From Lentisphaerota bacterium (lineage in GTDB: Bacteria > Verrucomicrobiota > Lentisphaeria > Victivallales > Victivallaceae), in contig SUWL01000005.1 in assembly GCA_015061495.1 (NCBI GenBank), positions 1-61,790 on the forward strand: a stretch of 61,790 nt of DNA. The letters run 5' to 3'. The position numbers and the translations under genes are program-made. Shown here piece by piece: positions 17,186 to 26,659 of this stretch. The notes below the pieces were generated by a model. That model was not told where the DNA came from and searched no databases. It saw nothing but the letters and a program-made list of their open reading frames with translations. How positions within the stretch are numbered: the first letter of the stretch is position 1; each line of letters starts with the position of its first letter.

Positions 17186-17210
17186 CTGCCGATCAAATCA
17201 GCTTATTTTG

Positions 17211-17254
17211 ATCCCCCGGTTGAATCCAGATTTCAGCCGGGGATTTTTATTTTT
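17211..17254 (+). terminator. Rho-independent terminator after the LamG enzyme gene
   Basis: ATCCCC(C)GG pairs with CCGGGGAT (one bulged C) around an 18-20 base loop, followed by TTTTTATTTTT. Confidence 0.7.
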
Positions 17255-17275
17255 CGAAAAATTTATACATGCGGC

Positions 17276-17304
17276 TTGACAAAACAGTTTTCAAGTGGTA
17301 CAGT
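17276..17304 (+). promoter_or_regulatory. promoter of the GntR/LacI regulator and SGNH hydrolase
   Basis: TTGACA (17276-17281), a 17-bp spacer and TACAGT (17299-17304). The sequence just after it is AT-rich with TATATACA and could hold an operator, but no clear palindrome was identified. Confidence 0.6.
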
Positions 17305-17357
17305 ATTATATACAACACAAAAAATATTTATCGCCAAACAGAATACGGAGATTCTAA

Positions 17358-18515
17358 ATGGCAGAAGCATTAGCATGGCAAATAAAAGTTGACCCCGCCC
17401 AGGCGACCCCGATCTGGTCGCAGCTTGTCACGGAGATCCGTCACAATATCGCCCGATTCCGGCCGGAACCGGGGACAGCAGTCATATCCGAAAGGAAACT
17501 GGCAGAAACTCTGGGGCTGCACCGCAACACCGTCCGGCAGGCATACGCTGAATTACTGGACAAACAAATCCTTGCTCGCCGCAACTGCCGGGCCATCGTC
17601 GTCGGTCCGCAGGCAAAGGATTTGTACAAAAAACCGTTTCCGACAATATCATTGATCATGCACCGGCAGATGTCCGAACTTTTCAAGGAGTTCACCAAGC
17701 AGAGTCTGGAAATTTTCGGTAGTCTGCTGGATCACGCCTCTGCCTTGGGCATTTCGGTCAACATCGTAGTGCTGCCGCCGATCGATGCCGGCAGAGAGGA
17801 GATCGATTTCTGGATAGAAAAAAATCTCACCCGCTCGATCGGAGTGATCAACTTCGGTCCGCGCACATACCGATGCAGTGATCCGGTATTCAACCAGCTT
17901 ACCGGAATGAAAGATATTCCGCAAGTGCTGGTCTTGGGTTCTGCGCCGGATAACAATGTCAGCAATGTTTTTGACGATAATGAACCCGGGTTCCGGGAAA
18001 TGCTGGAAGAACTGCGACGCAACGGCCACCGGAAACTGGCAGTTTTTAACTGGAAAATACGTTCCCTTTATTACTCCTCTGCAGTCAACCGGGGAGCGAC
18101 CCTTATCGACCTTGCACCACAATACGGTATTGTTCCGCAAGTGTACAGTATCGACTCTTTTCAAACTTCCGAAGAGCAGCTCGGAGATGAAATCGCCCGG
18201 AATCTGGACCAGTTGTTCGCATCTCCCGACCATCCGACTGCGATCTGGGGACAAAACGACTACACCGCAAAAATCATTTACGACCAGCTCACCGCCAGAG
18301 GCATCGCTATTCCGGAAGATATTTCGCTGATCGGCTATGACAACGATACCGGAGGATTGCTGGCATCGGTAAACTATTCCCGCAGTGATCTGGGAAAAGA
18401 ACTGGTGGAGATCATCTGGCACATGTACAACAGCGGCAAAAGTGATACGGTGATCCATCGCGGCATACCGTCAAAATTTTATCCAAACAAAACCATAGGA
18501 AAATGTAAATCATGA
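17358..18515 (+). CDS. GntR/LacI hybrid transcriptional regulator
   Basis: A 385-residue regulator. The N-terminal GntR-type winged helix (about 12-80) includes SERKLAETLGLHRNTVRQAY. The remainder (about 95-380) is a LacI/periplasmic-binding effector domain, with the typical NGHRKLAVFNWK, AIWGQNDYTAKIIYDQL, ISLIGYDNDTGGLLASVNYS and DLGKELVEIIW. This is the AraR-like architecture and usually senses a sugar. Its stop overlaps the start of the SGNH hydrolase gene (ATGA), so regulator and enzyme are cotranslated, and the ligand is probably a product of that or nearby enzymes. Confidence 0.9.
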   Translation: MAEALAWQIKVDPAQATPIWSQLVTEIRHNIARFRPEPGTAVISERKLAETLGLHRNTVRQAYAELLDKQILARRNCRAIVVGPQAKDLYKKPFPTISLIMHRQMSELFKEFTKQSLEIFGSLLDHASALGISVNIVVLPPIDAGREEIDFWIEKNLTRSIGVINFGPRTYRCSDPVFNQLTGMKDIPQVLVLGSAPDNNVSNVFDDNEPGFREMLEELRRNGHRKLAVFNWKIRSLYYSSAVNRGATLIDLAPQYGIVPQVYSIDSFQTSEEQLGDEIARNLDQLFASPDHPTAIWGQNDYTAKIIYDQLTARGIAIPEDISLIGYDNDTGGLLASVNYSRSDLGKELVEIIWHMYNSGKSDTVIHRGIPSKFYPNKTIGKCKS

Positions 18516-20008
18516 AAACAGTCATCTGTACTGCCCTGTCATGTTTCTCACTGGCTGCCTATACCAGAGAAGTCAACCTGATCAACAACTCCTCTTTTAC
18601 CAGCGGCAAGATCCATTGGCACTACTCCGGAGAAAAAGATTTCCGGGTGAATTCCGGAACGGCCTTTTTCAGCGAAGGCAGTTTGTCCCACTACTTCGAC
18701 CTCGGCAATCTGGAACATGCCGATCCGCAGTGTGCCATGCCTGCCAACCGTTTTTTCCGCTTCCGGATCAAAGCAAAAGGCAGCGGCAAAATGACCCTGC
18801 AGGTGCGGGCAAGGAAAATGCTTGCCGGTAATGCGGTGGAATTTGCATACCGCAAAAGCAGGGAGTATACGCTTGACAACGAGATCAAAGTTTTTGACTT
18901 TGAACTTCAGGAACCTGACCGGTTCACCGTCTTTCACGATAAACTGACCATCTCGGTCGATGGTTCGATCGAAATTGAAGACACCAGTTTTTATTATCTC
19001 GACCGGAATGCATTCCGTATCGCATTCGTACCGGAGTGCGCCGTCGTGCGCCACGGAGAAAATGTCACGGTAAATATCGTTACCGACAAGCCGGGACAGC
19101 AGCTTACCGCAGACCTCTATTGTGGTCAAACTCTGCTGTCAGGTTATCAGCCGCCGGAACGAACCACGTTTACCACCGGCAAAGATGGCATTTACCGCTA
19201 TACATTCAAAGTTTCCAATGCGGCAAGTGACGGGATGCGTCTGGCAGTATCCGATCCGGAAACCGGAGTCAAAAACAGTTTTTTCGCTACCATCGTCCCG
19301 GAAGAAAAACTTCAGAAGTACAGCGCATACAGCAAAAAACTTGCCGGCAAAAAGCATCTGCTCTTTCTGGGCGACAGTTTAAGCGACTACGACCGGGGCA
19401 GAAATTACCCCAGTATCGTGGGGCATTATCTGCCGGAAAACTGGAGTTTCCGCAATGCCGGGGTCGGCGGTGACACGCTGGGCAAGATCTACGCCAGACT
19501 GACCGGACAGAAAATCAACCGGCCGGAAATGTATCATGAGCTGTTCAAAGTAATGCCGGATATGATCTTTATTTTCATCGGCGGCAATGATTGTAAAGTG
19601 AGCTTTTTCAGCGGCTACAAAAATACATTCACTCCGAAAAATGAACAGCGGAAACTGATGGATGACATCACTGCGGAACTGAAAAAACGCGCCCCCCAAG
19701 CCAAAATCGTATTCATTTCGGCACTGGACAGTTTCCTGCCTTACCAACTCTCTCTGGCAGAACCAAAAGTTGCTGCAAATGTCAACCACAACCTTTTCGG
19801 TCACCCGGAACCGACGGCGGATTTCGTAGAAAAAATGCAGTCCGCCGCCAAAGATCACGGGGCGTATTTCATCAACGCACGGGAAATTTTCCGTAATGCC
19901 GCCGATCCCCAGAGTCTCAATGTACCGGATGACGGAGTGCATCTTTCATTGAAAGGTCATCAGCTTATGGCTGAAATCGTCCTGCATTTTTTGGCATCGA
20001 TCCAATAA
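18512..20008 (+). CDS. secreted SGNH/GDSL-family hydrolase
   Basis: A 498-residue protein. The signal peptide is MKTVICTALSCFSLAAYTRE. The N-terminal ~260 residues look like beta-sandwich binding domains (NLINNSSFTSGKIHWHYSGE is typical of a CBM-like start). The catalytic domain begins near 280: block I FLGDSLSD with nucleophile Ser289, block II Gly in NAGVGGDTLGKIYARL, block III GGND at about 357-360, and block V DDGVHLSLKGHQLMA with the Asp/His at about 473-476. Such enzymes deacetylate or de-esterify carbohydrates. It is coupled to the upstream regulator by a 4-base overlap. Confidence 0.88.
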   Translation: MKTVICTALSCFSLAAYTREVNLINNSSFTSGKIHWHYSGEKDFRVNSGTAFFSEGSLSHYFDLGNLEHADPQCAMPANRFFRFRIKAKGSGKMTLQVRARKMLAGNAVEFAYRKSREYTLDNEIKVFDFELQEPDRFTVFHDKLTISVDGSIEIEDTSFYYLDRNAFRIAFVPECAVVRHGENVTVNIVTDKPGQQLTADLYCGQTLLSGYQPPERTTFTTGKDGIYRYTFKVSNAASDGMRLAVSDPETGVKNSFFATIVPEEKLQKYSAYSKKLAGKKHLLFLGDSLSDYDRGRNYPSIVGHYLPENWSFRNAGVGGDTLGKIYARLTGQKINRPEMYHELFKVMPDMIFIFIGGNDCKVSFFSGYKNTFTPKNEQRKLMDDITAELKKRAPQAKIVFISALDSFLPYQLSLAEPKVAANVNHNLFGHPEPTADFVEKMQSAAKDHGAYFINAREIFRNAADPQSLNVPDDGVHLSLKGHQLMAEIVLHFLASIQ

Positions 20009-20032
20009 CCTCTAAAAAAAGGAGTTTGTACC

Positions 20033-20797
20033 ATGCAAAAGAATCACTTTTCCCCAGCGCTCTCCCCAAATGACACCCCGCAACGTTTCACCCTCATCGA
20101 ACTGCTGGTTGTTATCGCCATCATCGCCATTTTAGCTGCGATATTGCTCCCGGCTCTGAACAGCGCCCGCGAACGCGGCAGATCAGCAAGCTGTCTGAAT
20201 AACTTCAAACAAATGGGAGGGGCAGTTTCAATGTATACCAATGACTGGGAAGACCGCTTGCCTCAATATGACTTTCAAGCCGGAGGGAAAGGATCTTCTG
20301 GAAATATGTTAAGACACATTTTTTCAACATCCGCTGAAAAACAATTTATCGCCGGATATTTGAGTTGTATCGGTGATATTGCTTCTATTGGAAGTGTCGA
20401 TAAAAATGGTGTAACGTCAAGATTTTTCTGCCCGTCGGCTGTTCCGCAGTCTCCGGGGACCAGTCCGACCTATTCAATTGCGTACAGCAACTATCTTCCG
20501 GGCGACAGTTGTGATACCAGAGTGGAGAAAGTCAACCAAATGAAAAATCCGACCAAAGTCATGGTCATGATGGACTCCTATACCGATAAAATGAAATATA
20601 ATGTTTCATCTGAAAAATATGCTTCATACTTCCGCCACAATAAAACCGTAAATATTTTATGGGGAGACGGTCACTGCTCCGCATTGAACGACAACCAAAT
20701 CCCGCACAATACATCCGGACTTCCGGGTTATCATGCGAATGGTTGGAATTCCAGTTTTTGGGCAGGTAAAGGCAATGTTTCTGACAGCATGTATTAA
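20033..20797 (+). CDS. pseudopilin-like H-X9-DG protein
   Basis: A 254-residue protein with a 16-residue leader before [20 protein letters not shown], the prepilin motif and hydrophobic helix. [20 protein letters not shown] follows, almost the same as in the other pseudopilin in this window. The C-terminal [20 protein letters not shown] is an exact H-X9-DG motif. The residue before the motif Phe is Arg rather than the usual Gly. GGAG precedes the start. A small secreted protein gene begins 23 bp after it and the giant GH42-like gene follows, so the pattern of pseudopilin then secreted protein is repeated. Confidence 0.88.
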   Translation: MQKNHFSPALSPNDTPQRFTLIELLVVIAIIAILAAILLPALNSARERGRSASCLNNFKQMGGAVSMYTNDWEDRLPQYDFQAGGKGSSGNMLRHIFSTSAEKQFIAGYLSCIGDIASIGSVDKNGVTSRFFCPSAVPQSPGTSPTYSIAYSNYLPGDSCDTRVEKVNQMKNPTKVMVMMDSYTDKMKYNVSSEKYASYFRHNKTVNILWGDGHCSALNDNQIPHNTSGLPGYHANGWNSSFWAGKGNVSDSMY

Positions 20798-20820
20798 TAT
20801 CAAAACCGGAGGATAAAATT

Positions 20821-21333
20821 ATGCGTAAACTTATGATCATTGCAATATTGGCTGCCGCCGGACAGCTTTCTGCGGAAATCATCCCGGTGGAATCATACAA
20901 ACATGATATCAAATTTCTTGCCGACAAACGCAACCGTTACAATGACGATAAATTCATCCGGCTTACCAACGGTACCGCCGACAAAGAACCGATCGTTATG
21001 GATTTCAAAACATCCCGGATCAGAAAGGGAGTACTGATTTTTAACCTGAAAAATCCAGCACAACTTACTGCTGTGAATTTTGATATTTTCCGCGGACCGC
21101 GCAGTTTCGGCTGGAAAACAGTCAAAGTTTTCGGAATAGACGGCGAGAATAAGACTCTGCTCGGAGAAAAAACATTCAACCATCCATACGCGCTCCCGGC
21201 AGGAGCCAAAGGCCGGGAAAAATTGCAGATGGAACTCAAATGCGAAAAGAAGTATTCCGCTGTTGAAATTGAATTTTCCCTTACCGGCAGTTATCTGGGA
21301 CTTCTGGAAGTTTCCTTTGAAGGAGTCCTCTGA
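20821..21333 (+). CDS. small secreted discoidin-like domain protein
   Basis: A 170-residue protein with signal peptide (MRKLMIIAILAAAGQLSAE). The mature part is a single domain clearly related to residues ~25-175 of the next protein: FDIFRGPRSFGWKTVKVFGI here against FELFRGARSFGLKDVTFFGV there, NHPYALP against KHPYNLP, and TGSYLGLLEVSFEG against TGSYLSLCEVSFFG. The pattern (partner surface around SFG, closing GSYLxLxEV) resembles F5/8 type C (discoidin) carbohydrate-binding domains. Probably a free-standing binding module coexpressed with the large enzyme. Confidence 0.75.
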   Translation: MRKLMIIAILAAAGQLSAEIIPVESYKHDIKFLADKRNRYNDDKFIRLTNGTADKEPIVMDFKTSRIRKGVLIFNLKNPAQLTAVNFDIFRGPRSFGWKTVKVFGIDGENKTLLGEKTFNHPYALPAGAKGREKLQMELKCEKKYSAVEIEFSLTGSYLGLLEVSFEGVL

Positions 21334-21356
21334 ATCCGAACAACTGGAGATAAAAA

Positions 21357-24300
21357 ATGAAGTACGCTTTGCACATATATGCTCTTTTTGTGTTTTTTTT
21401 ACTGACCGCAAACCTTTTTGCCGCCCCAAAAATCACTCCGGCATCGTACCGTTTCTCGGAACCGGTAATAGGCGCAAAATACGCCGACATCTCTTTTACC
21501 AAACTTACTGACGGCAAAGGAGGCTCCGGCAACAATGTTATCTGGAACTGCAAAATCCTGAAAAAAACCCGGGTGGTTATCACTTTTCAATTCACAGAAG
21601 ATATCAAATTGGAACAGGTGACTTTTGAATTGTTCCGGGGAGCCCGCAGTTTCGGCTTGAAAGATGTCACCTTTTTTGGCGTGGACGGCAATCGCCGGGT
21701 CCCGCTGGTACAGGAAACTTACAAACACCCGTATAACCTGCCGGAAAATGAAAAAAATTATCAGACCTACACGCTCAAATCAGTGGATAATTCTCCCTTT
21801 TCCACCATTGAAGCGGTCTTCACCGGTACCGGTTCATATTTGAGTTTGTGCGAAGTCTCTTTTTTCGGCAGTACCGTTCCGCGCAAACAGGTGCAGCTGC
21901 CGGATAACCCGCTGGATAAACTGCAGAAAAGTGCAAAAAATGAACTGCGCATGTTCAAGTACGGCGAGCGATTCGTCATGGAAAACTCCTCGTCTATTTA
22001 CGTCATCGACCCCCGTTGTACCGGAGCAGTGGTCTACGCATTCGATAAGGTAAGCGGACAAAATCACATCCGCTTTGCTGAACCTGGCGGAGATTACGGC
22101 CCGGCATTCGTCGACCGCTTCTATACCGGAAAAGATCTGCGGACCCAGCGGGACGTTTTCCGCAATGTCCGTTTTGAGGCGGAAATTATCTCCGATACCC
22201 CGGCAAAAAAACAGCTCCGGGTCTCCGGAAACGGCAAAAGCGGAGCATTCGCCAATGTCCGGATCGACAAAATCTATACCCTGACCCCCGATTCTTCGGT
22301 TTTACGTATCGATTATGCCATCCACAACGCGCTGGAAAATGTCGTACCGCTTAAAAGCGGATTCTGGTGTCTTTCCGGAGTCCAGTTTGCCGACGGGTAC
22401 AACCGCATCGTCCCCGGTCTCAACGGGGTGGAAAGCAATCCCGGCGGAGTAAAGGAATTTTCCACCCGCGATCTTTCCAGTAACTGGTACGGAGCGGTAA
22501 AAGACGACAGCGGTATCGCTTTTATCGCCCCGAATGAACTGCTTAAAGAGGTCTGCTTCTGGAGCAGCAATCCGCTTTACGGAACTGCTGAACACAAACT
22601 CGGTATTTATCCCATCGCCGCCGGAAGTTCTCTGGAATTTACCATGTTCCTCGCTCCATTCGCAAAAGTCGGAACTCCGGATAAAGTTTCTCCGGTCGCG
22701 GCAACCGCTTTTGATTTGCAGCCTGAATATACTGCCGCCCCGAAAAATATCAAGTTCAATGCCGCATTTTTTGAAAAAGGCCGTTATACCGTAAAAATCA
22801 GCGGCGGCGTCTGCGGCAAAGATGGCAAAGTGAAATTCAGAGAACTTGCCTCTTTCAAAGTGAACAATCAGCCGTTTTTCAGCAAAACTTTTGCCAATGA
22901 TCTGCGTTACGGAACGGTCGTTTACAAGGTGGAAATATTCAATGCCCAGGGCAGCTGCTGTCACTTTGCGGAAAAATCCGTGATCTACTCCAAAGCTACC
23001 GGCATTTATCAGCTGCAAAGTGACGGAGAACGCAAACCCGATGCTTCCGGCAGCGGAGAAAAACTGGATCTCAACTTCAATTCCAAAAATATCGGCGGGG
23101 AATTTTTCGACTTCTCAAGCAAATTTGCCGGTCAAGCCCCCCGTGTTCTCGCGGTCAACCCGGTTGCCGGAGGTATCCGGGATATGATCGAAGTTTCCCG
23201 TCGTTTTGATATGGATCTGACGACCAATTATATCGCCGGATTGTGGAGTTTGAGCGGCCACGTCATGTCGCTTAATACCAAAAGCTGTGTCAATGAATTG
23301 ACCCGCCAGCTCAAAAAAGATTACAACTGCCTCGTGCTTGCCGGTGATGTCTGGAAACTTTTTGATCAGCAGCTCTCCGAAAATATCCTCTCAAAAGTGG
23401 CCGGCGGCTGCGGACTGGTTCTGATCTCTCCGGAAGGATTCCCCGAAGCTTTGAAAAAACATATCAAACTTCTCCCCGGCAAACCGGTATCTTATCCGTG
23501 GCAGAGCCAAAACAGCGGATTGCTTGCCGGAATCCCGCTCAATGCAGTCACTTCTCCGGCAATTTTCCGCTATGAATTTCCCGGAGCAAAGATCCATGCC
23601 GCCGCCAACGGATTCCCGGTGATCGCCGAATTCAATTACGGCAAGGGTAAAGTTTTTGTCTGTACTTGGCAGAATTCCAAAGAACAGAACTCCAAATACA
23701 ATGTCCCCAGCAGATTTTTCCTGCCTTACCAGAACAGTAATGTGCCGCAGGCCACCTGGAAATATTACGAATACCAGATCGCTCTGCTCGGCAAACTTAT
23801 TTATGCCGCTGGAAAAACGCAATCCGGAGTCAATACAGTCGATTTTGCCCCCGCCGATACTGATATGCTTATCTGGAATGTGGAATCCGACCGTAAGCAG
23901 GATGTTGAAGTCACGGTTACCTGCCGGAATAAATTTTCAGAAAAAACCAACGTATTCTCCCGCAAAACCACTCTTATAAAGGGTAAAAATGTCTTCATCA
24001 TTGCTCAACACAACGAAATGCGGGGAATGAACTTTGCCGATGTGGTCATCCGCAACAGCAAAGGTACTCTCTGCTGGGCAAGCTGCGCCGTCGACAACAG
24101 TCAGGATCATACTGCCGGCATCAAACAGATCCAGGTTGAAGAAAAAATCCGGCAACCCGATGAAATACTCCCGGTATCGGTCATCGCCGACGGCGGACAG
24201 GTCATCATGGAGATGTTCGATAATAACGGTAACTGTTTTGCCAAATCCACCGGGAACAAGGCAGGTTTTGACCTCGCCGACTGCCGCACCAAAACCGCGC

Positions 24301-26579
24301 AGCTGGTCGTCCGTCTGATGGATAACGGCAAAGAAATCGACCGGCAGATCCGCCGTATCGCCATTGCCGGAGCTCCTGATCCGCGGATATTTACGGTCAT
24401 GCAGGGCTGGCCGTCAATCAGTACCCGCGCCCATGTCTGGAACTTCAAACTTTATCTGGAACAGCTGAAAAAATTCGGAGTGAATATTGCCGGAGGAGCG
24501 AACTCCTATCGGGATCTCCCCGCCGCAGAAGCCGCTTTCCGGGATAACGGGATCCTTTTCGGAAGCACCATGTGTTCCAATTCAATCGGCGGCAAACATC
24601 CGATACTGAATCAGGGCACCAAAGAAAAGGATAAAATGCTTCGCACCCCATGTTTGAGCGATCCGCAATTCCGTAAAACTATTGCTGCCGTCCCCAAAAG
24701 TTTCGGTGTCACCTATCCATTCGGCGTGCTTGATGTCGCAGGTCCGGATGAGTCAAATATGATTTCTGAATGGGACGGATGTTTCTCGGAACATTGCAAA
24801 AAAGAGTTCCGCAAATACCTTAAAACCCAATACGCTTCGCTGGAGGATCTCAACCGGGCGTGGGCAACCGATTTCAAACAATGGGATGATGTGGTGGCTT
24901 CCACCGCTGCAGAGGCAAGAAAAATGAAGTCTTTTGCCTCATGGCTCGACCACCGGACATTCAACGATGTCAACCGTGCTTACGCCCTGGGATTGCTGGT
25001 AAAGGGGATCAACGCCAAAGATCCCGAACTTACCTATTCGCTTTCCGGGACATCCAATACCAATGCCTGGAACGCCTGGGATTACTACCTGATGATGCCC
25101 TATTTGCGGGCGCTTTCCGGATACACCGGAGAACAGAGTATCCAGCACCGCAGTTTTGCGACCGGCAAACTGCGCAACTGTCCGTGGGTCGGTTACGATC
25201 AGAATTTCGACGAATCCAACTACCGGATATTCAATGCGATCATGGAAGGAGCATCGGGAGTGTCCATCTACGGCAACTTCAACATTGACCCCGCGTATGA
25301 AATATCTCCGGGAGGCAAAGAACTCATCCGCGCTCTTGACCGTTACCGCAACGGCGCCGCTGAAGCGGTAATGACAAGCCTGCCCAATTCCGGCGGTGTG
25401 GCATTCCACTACACTCCGGCATCCATCAAAGCGGACTGGTTCATCGGTTTGGAAAATCTGCGTATAAGTTCCACCAAAGGATTCCGGGCTCTGATCCACG
25501 ATCTGGGTATCGAATATGACTATGTCGCCTACGGACAACTGGAAAAATCCGGCATGCCCGCAAAATATAAGGTATTCATCATGCCGATGTCCAGCGCACT
25601 TTCTGATGCGGAAGCCCGCGCAATCGCCGATTTCGTCAGAAACGGCGGGACGGTCATTGCCGACCTGATGCCGGGATATTATGACCAGCACGGTGTCAGG
25701 CGCACCAATTCCATTGTCAAAGAAATTTTCGGCATGGAAAATATCGGTATGCCGGAACGCACAGATATTCCGCTTGATTATCAGGACAAGGTCAAAATGA
25801 AAATCTCATATTATGACCCCGCCGCCCGTCCTTCTACAGCATCACCTTTGGCGGCTGTAGGCGGTAAAGGTGCGGTATTCGTCAACTCATACGGCAAAGG
25901 GAAAGCGATTTATATGGCATGTTCCGCTACTGCCACATTCGGAGATTGGGAAATCATGCGGTATACTCCGAAAAATAAAAACTCCGGATTATTCCTTGCC
26001 GGAATAATCAAAGATGCGTTCAGCAAACATAATATCCGGGCACTGGCAACTGCTCCGGGTATGCCGCTGGTGCAAATGATTTCCCGCCGGATCAATGACG
26101 GATTCCTGCTCGGTGTATTGCGCGACCCGGCGGTGGCAAATTCCCTGCCGCAGGTAAAGAAAAAACACACTTTGTTTCTGGATGACAACTATTTTATCTA
26201 CGATGTCGTCACCCGCAAATATCTGGGCAGCGGCAGCCGTTTCGATCACGAATTTGAACCATGTTCACAAAATCTGTTTGCCCTGCTCCCTTACCGGGTC
26301 ACAGATATCAAGTGTCAGGTCGCTAAAAACGGCGGCAAGGTCAAACTCTCCGTCACTGCCGGACGCAGCGATTCTGCAGCACAATGGTGCGATCATATTT
26401 TCCAAGTCAGAATATTCTCCCCTGACGGAAAGGAAAATCCCTCATTCAGTCAGTTGCTGTTTGCTCAAGGCAACCGGGGCGAAATGATCTTCAAACTTCC
26501 GCTGAATATGCCGCAGACCGGATGGAAAGCTGAAGTGCAGTGCGTTCTGACCGGAACAAAATCCACGGTACTTTGGTAA
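21357..26579 (+). CDS. giant secreted multidomain protein with GH42-like beta-galactosidase core
   Basis: A 1740-residue protein. Signal peptide 1-22; discoidin-like domain ~25-175; a large beta-rich region ~190-560 (sandwich-like, aromatic-rich); an alpha/beta segment ~590-820 (RVLAVNPVAGGIRDMIEVSR, FNYGKGKVFVCTWQNS); Ig-like segments ~830-1000; a TIM-barrel region ~1003-1370. Within the barrel, CFSEHCKKEFRKYLKTQYAS and LEDLNRAWATDF (~1141-1170) match the GH42 pattern that follows the acid/base, and YTGEQSIQHRS (~1256) may hold the nucleophile Glu. A glutamine-amidotransferase-like trimerisation fold lies at ~1375-1560 (FIMPMSSALSDAEARAIADF, GGTVIADLMPGYYDQHG). Substrate is unknown; beta-galactoside-type activity is inference. 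The start lies 23 bp after the small discoidin-like gene. Confidence 0.75.
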   Translation: MKYALHIYALFVFFLLTANLFAAPKITPASYRFSEPVIGAKYADISFTKLTDGKGGSGNNVIWNCKILKKTRVVITFQFTEDIKLEQVTFELFRGARSFGLKDVTFFGVDGNRRVPLVQETYKHPYNLPENEKNYQTYTLKSVDNSPFSTIEAVFTGTGSYLSLCEVSFFGSTVPRKQVQLPDNPLDKLQKSAKNELRMFKYGERFVMENSSSIYVIDPRCTGAVVYAFDKVSGQNHIRFAEPGGDYGPAFVDRFYTGKDLRTQRDVFRNVRFEAEIISDTPAKKQLRVSGNGKSGAFANVRIDKIYTLTPDSSVLRIDYAIHNALENVVPLKSGFWCLSGVQFADGYNRIVPGLNGVESNPGGVKEFSTRDLSSNWYGAVKDDSGIAFIAPNELLKEVCFWSSNPLYGTAEHKLGIYPIAAGSSLEFTMFLAPFAKVGTPDKVSPVAATAFDLQPEYTAAPKNIKFNAAFFEKGRYTVKISGGVCGKDGKVKFRELASFKVNNQPFFSKTFANDLRYGTVVYKVEIFNAQGSCCHFAEKSVIYSKATGIYQLQSDGERKPDASGSGEKLDLNFNSKNIGGEFFDFSSKFAGQAPRVLAVNPVAGGIRDMIEVSRRFDMDLTTNYIAGLWSLSGHVMSLNTKSCVNELTRQLKKDYNCLVLAGDVWKLFDQQLSENILSKVAGGCGLVLISPEGFPEALKKHIKLLPGKPVSYPWQSQNSGLLAGIPLNAVTSPAIFRYEFPGAKIHAAANGFPVIAEFNYGKGKVFVCTWQNSKEQNSKYNVPSRFFLPYQNSNVPQATWKYYEYQIALLGKLIYAAGKTQSGVNTVDFAPADTDMLIWNVESDRKQDVEVTVTCRNKFSEKTNVFSRKTTLIKGKNVFIIAQHNEMRGMNFADVVIRNSKGTLCWASCAVDNSQDHTAGIKQIQVEEKIRQPDEILPVSVIADGGQVIMEMFDNNGNCFAKSTGNKAGFDLADCRTKTAQLVVRLMDNGKEIDRQIRRIAIAGAPDPRIFTVMQGWPSISTRAHVWNFKLYLEQLKKFGVNIAGGANSYRDLPAAEAAFRDNGILFGSTMCSNSIGGKHPILNQGTKEKDKMLRTPCLSDPQFRKTIAAVPKSFGVTYPFGVLDVAGPDESNMISEWDGCFSEHCKKEFRKYLKTQYASLEDLNRAWATDFKQWDDVVASTAAEARKMKSFASWLDHRTFNDVNRAYALGLLVKGINAKDPELTYSLSGTSNTNAWNAWDYYLMMPYLRALSGYTGEQSIQHRSFATGKLRNCPWVGYDQNFDESNYRIFNAIMEGASGVSIYGNFNIDPAYEISPGGKELIRALDRYRNGAAEAVMTSLPNSGGVAFHYTPASIKADWFIGLENLRISSTKGFRALIHDLGIEYDYVAYGQLEKSGMPAKYKVFIMPMSSALSDAEARAIADFVRNGGTVIADLMPGYYDQHGVRRTNSIVKEIFGMENIGMPERTDIPLDYQDKVKMKISYYDPAARPSTASPLAAVGGKGAVFVNSYGKGKAIYMACSATATFGDWEIMRYTPKNKNSGLFLAGIIKDAFSKHNIRALATAPGMPLVQMISRRINDGFLLGVLRDPAVANSLPQVKKKHTLFLDDNYFIYDVVTRKYLGSGSRFDHEFEPCSQNLFALLPYRVTDIKCQVAKNGGKVKLSVTAGRSDSAAQWCDHIFQVRIFSPDGKENPSFSQLLFAQGNRGEMIFKLPLNMPQTGWKAEVQCVLTGTKSTVLW

Positions 26580-26585
26580 GTTGAC

Positions 26586-26613
26586 TTGCAAAGTTCATTT
26601 AACGGGTTATATT
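26586..26613 (+). promoter_or_regulatory. promoter of the CE15-Gfo-DUF4838 operon
   Basis: TTGCAA (26586-26591), a 16-bp spacer and TATATT (26608-26613), only 7 bp after the preceding stop codon. An overlapping TTGACT lies 5 bases further upstream. Confidence 0.5.
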
Positions 26614-26659
26614 ATAAGAAAAGTACCGTATAAATTCAATTTTACAAGGATCACCCAAC

